Below are positions 61,682 through 64,000 of a stretch of DNA of 64,000 bases, piece after piece. Position 1 is the first letter of the stretch, and each line of letters opens with the position of its first letter. The stretch is taken from NCBI GenBank assembly GCA_033875315.1, contig JANRJG010000015.1, positions 1 to 64,000 of the forward strand, read 5' to 3'. The translations under genes and the position numbers were made by a program. The notes below the pieces were generated by a model, which was given only the letters and a program-made list of their open reading frames with translations, did not search any database and had not been told where the DNA came from. Source of the stretch: Candidatus Methylacidiphilales bacterium (GTDB lineage: Bacteria > Verrucomicrobiota > Verrucomicrobiia > Methylacidiphilales > CAZTYG01).

Positions 61682-62944
61682 TTAGGAACAACCTTTAAGT
61701 TTGGACAAGACCGATTCGCGCAGGGTGCGGCGGTAGTCGGACCATTGCCAGGCAGCGGCTGTGGCGCGGGCCGCCGGGCGCATGGCCCCAAGTTCCGGGC
61801 GGTGGTCGAGGGACCACTGCAGTGCCTGGATAAGGGCGTCCGTGCTGCCGGCTTCGATGAGGAGGCCGTTTTCCCGGTCGCGCAGAAGGTCGGTCGCTCC
61901 GGCCTTGGGGGTGGCCAGGACCGGCAGGCCGGAGGACCAGGCTTCTGTGGCCACCAGCCCGAATCCGTCGCAGAGGGTGGGAAAAACCAGGAGATCGGCC
62001 CGCTGGTATTCCAGCATGAGTTGGCTGCGGGGAATGGAGCCGCCGAATTCCACGCCGTCGGGAAGTGGATGGGTCAACCGGCGCGGCAGTTCAACGCGTC
62101 CGAAAATCCGCAAGCAGGCGTGTCGGTGGAAACCGCCCTTGCGCCAGGCTTCCAGGAGGTAGTGGGCGCCCTTCCTCATGCCAAAGGTGCCGGCCCACAG
62201 AATGACCATGGGTCCAAGGCCCCGCGTTCCGCCCGATACCGCCACCCCTTCTTCGACCGTCTCCGGGGCCCCGTAGGGAATAACGATCATCTTGGAGGTG
62301 TCGAGCCCGGCGGCGGCATAGGAATCCCGGCTGAAGCGCGAGGCGCAGACGCGGACGTCGGCCGCGGCCCATTCGGCGCGGCGGCGGGCGGTCCGCCGGT
62401 CTTCACGTTCGGCGGTATAAGCATGATAGGCCGTGGCCAATTCGGGAAGGACCTGCATTTCGCGTTCCAGAATGGACTGGACAAATAGGGGCTCGGGGGC
62501 GGGCAGCTCGTAAACGCAGGGAATACCGAGGGAGCGGGCCCGAGTGAGGGTCGCCAACGAGCTGTATTCAAAGCCATAGACCGCGCGCAGTCCCTGGGGA
62601 AGACCGGAAGCGACCAAACGGTCGAATCGGGTTTCGGACCATTCCCAAACCCGGTCGGTCAGACGTCCGTCGCGGTCGATCAGACCGGAAGCCAAACGCA
62701 GGAGCTCGCCGGTGGGGTGGGTTTCGATGTGGCTGAAGGGAATGCCGCCGTCGTTGCGGCGCTTCCAGCGGGCCTCGAGCGGATAACTGGCCAGCTTGGC
62801 CAGCCGGAAGAGGGCTCTTTGTCCGTGGGAGTTTGGACGGTGGACGAGGGTGGTGACCAAGCGGTCAAGAAGTCCGGCCTCGTGGAAAGCCAAGGCGGCT
62901 TGTTGGACGAAGGGGGCGACGGAAGGGTGGAAGACGCGGATCAT
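61682..62944 (-). CDS. Family 4 glycosyltransferase
   Basis: A 420-residue GT-B enzyme with SVAPFVQQAALAFHEAGLLDRLVT at the N-terminus, LWAGTFGMRKGAHYLLEAWRK and VFPTLCDGFGLVATEAWSSGLPVLATPKAGATDLLRD in the donor half (conserved Glu pair present). ATG at 62944 forms an ATGA overlap; the upstream in-frame extension lies in another gene. Confidence 0.9.
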   Translation of the reverse strand: MIRVFHPSVAPFVQQAALAFHEAGLLDRLVTTLVHRPNSHGQRALFRLAKLASYPLEARWKRRNDGGIPFSHIETHPTGELLRLASGLIDRDGRLTDRVWEWSETRFDRLVASGLPQGLRAVYGFEYSSLATLTRARSLGIPCVYELPAPEPLFVQSILEREMQVLPELATAYHAYTAEREDRRTARRRAEWAAADVRVCASRFSRDSYAAAGLDTSKMIVIPYGAPETVEEGVAVSGGTRGLGPMVILWAGTFGMRKGAHYLLEAWRKGGFHRHACLRIFGRVELPRRLTHPLPDGVEFGGSIPRSQLMLEYQRADLLVFPTLCDGFGLVATEAWSSGLPVLATPKAGATDLLRDRENGLLIEAGSTDALIQALQWSLDHRPELGAMRPAARATAAAWQWSDYRRTLRESVLSKLKGCS

Positions 62945-63972
62945 AGGCGGGAGGATTCGGCAAATCGGGCGGCGGTGTGGTGGTCCAGGAAATCCCACCA
63001 ATCGCGGTGGGCCGATGGCGAGCGGACCAGCCGCCAGAGGAGCCGGGGCCTGAGGAACAGCGTGACCAGCAGCCGGGCCAGACGCAAGGGGGATTCCCGG
63101 TGCCAGAAGAAAAAGGCGGCCGGGGTATAAAGGGCGGCCAAAAGAAGCGGGGCGGTGCATGGGGGCTTTTGGGAAACAGCCCACGCCCAAAGGTGCTCCA
63201 ACGTTTCCGTTTGTCTTGGAAATCGCTTCACGGATTGCCGCACGAACGTGGCGGCGAGCATGGCCTGCATTTCGGCCCATTCAGCACGATCAAACGAACG
63301 CGCGGTGGTGCGTGTGAGGGAAAAATGCGCTTTGGGCGTATTCACCAACACCAAGGGATGGGGGAACATGCGCTCGCGGAACACTTCCACCACAGCGATG
63401 GGCACATCGGGTGTCCTCCAGTCATCGCCCGGGCGCGAGCGGAGGAGGAGGGCGCTCTGGGAATGGAGAGCGCCGATGGACTGGAGTGGTCGGCCCCACG
63501 ACATCAGGGAGTGGGGCCCGCTGCCGTCTTCGATGGGCCAAGTGGTGGTGCCGGTGTCGGTGAACGCACCCTCTACCTCTTCCTTCCAGATCCGCATGTT
63601 GGCCCAGAAGACGACGACCTCCGGATGCGCCTCTGCGGCATCAAGCATGCTGCGAAGGAAGTCGGGTTCCCACCAGTTGTCATCCTCCAACATGGAATAA
63701 AAGGGAGCGGGGGAGCCTTGGAAAAAAAGGTTGAAGGTGGCCGTGCCTCCGAGATTCCTTGGGTGGACGTCCATCCGGATTCGGGGATCACCAAGCTCGC
63801 TGACAATGCGGGAAGGGAGTGGATCGCTGGGATCGTCATTGTGCACTTCGGCCGCCCATTGGGTGAAGGTTTGGGCCCGGAGTGAATCGAGTGCCCGTTG
63901 CAGAAGATGGGGTCTGCGGAAGGTGGGCACATAGACTTGGACGAGGGGTGTGGTTGTGTGGGAGGGCGGCAT
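62941..63972 (-). CDS. Family 2 glycosyltransferase
   Basis: A 343-residue GT-A enzyme: VYVPTFRRPHLLQRALDSLRAQTFTQW, then YSMLEDDNWWEPDFLRSM with an EDDN in the DxD place, and a C-terminal amphipathic, possibly membrane-associated segment (LLAALYTPAAFFFW). It is the first visible gene of the minus-strand run. Only 28 bp lie between its start and the window edge, so the operon and its promoter are likely further right. Confidence 0.87.
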   Translation of the reverse strand: MPPSHTTTPLVQVYVPTFRRPHLLQRALDSLRAQTFTQWAAEVHNDDPSDPLPSRIVSELGDPRIRMDVHPRNLGGTATFNLFFQGSPAPFYSMLEDDNWWEPDFLRSMLDAAEAHPEVVVFWANMRIWKEEVEGAFTDTGTTTWPIEDGSGPHSLMSWGRPLQSIGALHSQSALLLRSRPGDDWRTPDVPIAVVEVFRERMFPHPLVLVNTPKAHFSLTRTTARSFDRAEWAEMQAMLAATFVRQSVKRFPRQTETLEHLWAWAVSQKPPCTAPLLLAALYTPAAFFFWHRESPLRLARLLVTLFLRPRLLWRLVRSPSAHRDWWDFLDHHTAARFAESSRL

Positions 63973-64000
63973 GCGGGGGCATCAATCGGAGTGGATTTGC

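Noticed and set aside
1-64000. tRNA, rRNA or riboswitch genes
   Set aside because: No cloverleaf, TTCGA arm set or known aptamer core was recognised by eye in any intergenic region, including upstream of purS.

Overview
The window is a high-GC, gene-dense stretch of chromosome from a Gram-negative bacterium, most likely a member of the Verrucomicrobiota. The main reasons are a four-gene prepilin cassette of the type named Verru_Chthon cassette (proteins D-B-C-A), large secreted proteins with choice-of-anchor-type beta-sandwich repeats and a DPNNDGLTNLESYALGIDP-type C-terminal segment, an outer membrane (lpxK, TonB-dependent receptor, OmpA-domain proteins) and a separate purS/purQ/purL arrangement. 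No rRNA, tRNA or CRISPR array was recognised.

Layout. 1-425: left edge with the first 23 codons of an IS630-type transposase, then a gene-free, repeat-filled stretch. 426-5792 (minus): phosphoserine-phosphatase-like HAD, orphan histidine kinase, HAD hydrolase, M32 carboxypeptidase, MFS transporter. 5755-6252: a small gene for a four-helix-bundle (S23/IVP-type) protein enclosed by two inverted arrays of 7-bp repeats, a compact cassette that looks mobile. 6258-14131: a Ton energy module (exbB, exbD, tonB, a membrane-anchored OmpA-domain protein), a divergent TonB-dependent receptor with two matching operator-like palindromes between them, and a TPR protein. 14325-25080 (plus): the prepilin cassette, which reads as gspH-I-J-K-like genes, an unknown membrane-anchored protein, and a 1455-residue secreted surface protein closed by a strong terminator.

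25081-41419: repeat-rich gap, a four-gene minus operon (TauE/SafE permease, unknown exported protein, cell-wall amidase, small membrane protein), an OmpA/coiled-coil protein, a polytopic membrane protein, purS-purQ-purL separated by palindromic repeats, a VWA membrane protein, lpxK, an exported 150-residue protein, a stand-alone class III nucleotide cyclase-like protein, a small zincin, a Nif3-like protein and an exosortase fused to an EpsI-type domain.

41481-63972: an exopolysaccharide locus. On the plus strand lie an outer-membrane barrel, a Wza-like export protein and a Wzz/BY-kinase co-polymerase. Converging on them is a tightly coupled 15-gene minus-strand run of ten glycosyltransferases, an AsnB-type amidotransferase, a Wzy-like membrane protein, a PIG-L deacetylase and two methyltransferases; it continues past the right edge. 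Together with the exosortase it looks like an exosortase-linked polysaccharide system, although no sorting-signal substrate is visible here.

A thread through the window is small dispersed repeats: 7-bp tandem arrays (seven sites), palindromes of the TTCGCGTTCTTCGCGGTGAA type, and several longer intergenic blocks present twice. Some arrays lie inside coding sequence: they encode the leader peptides of two prepilins, the putative N-terminus of the MFS transporter and a short insert in PurL.
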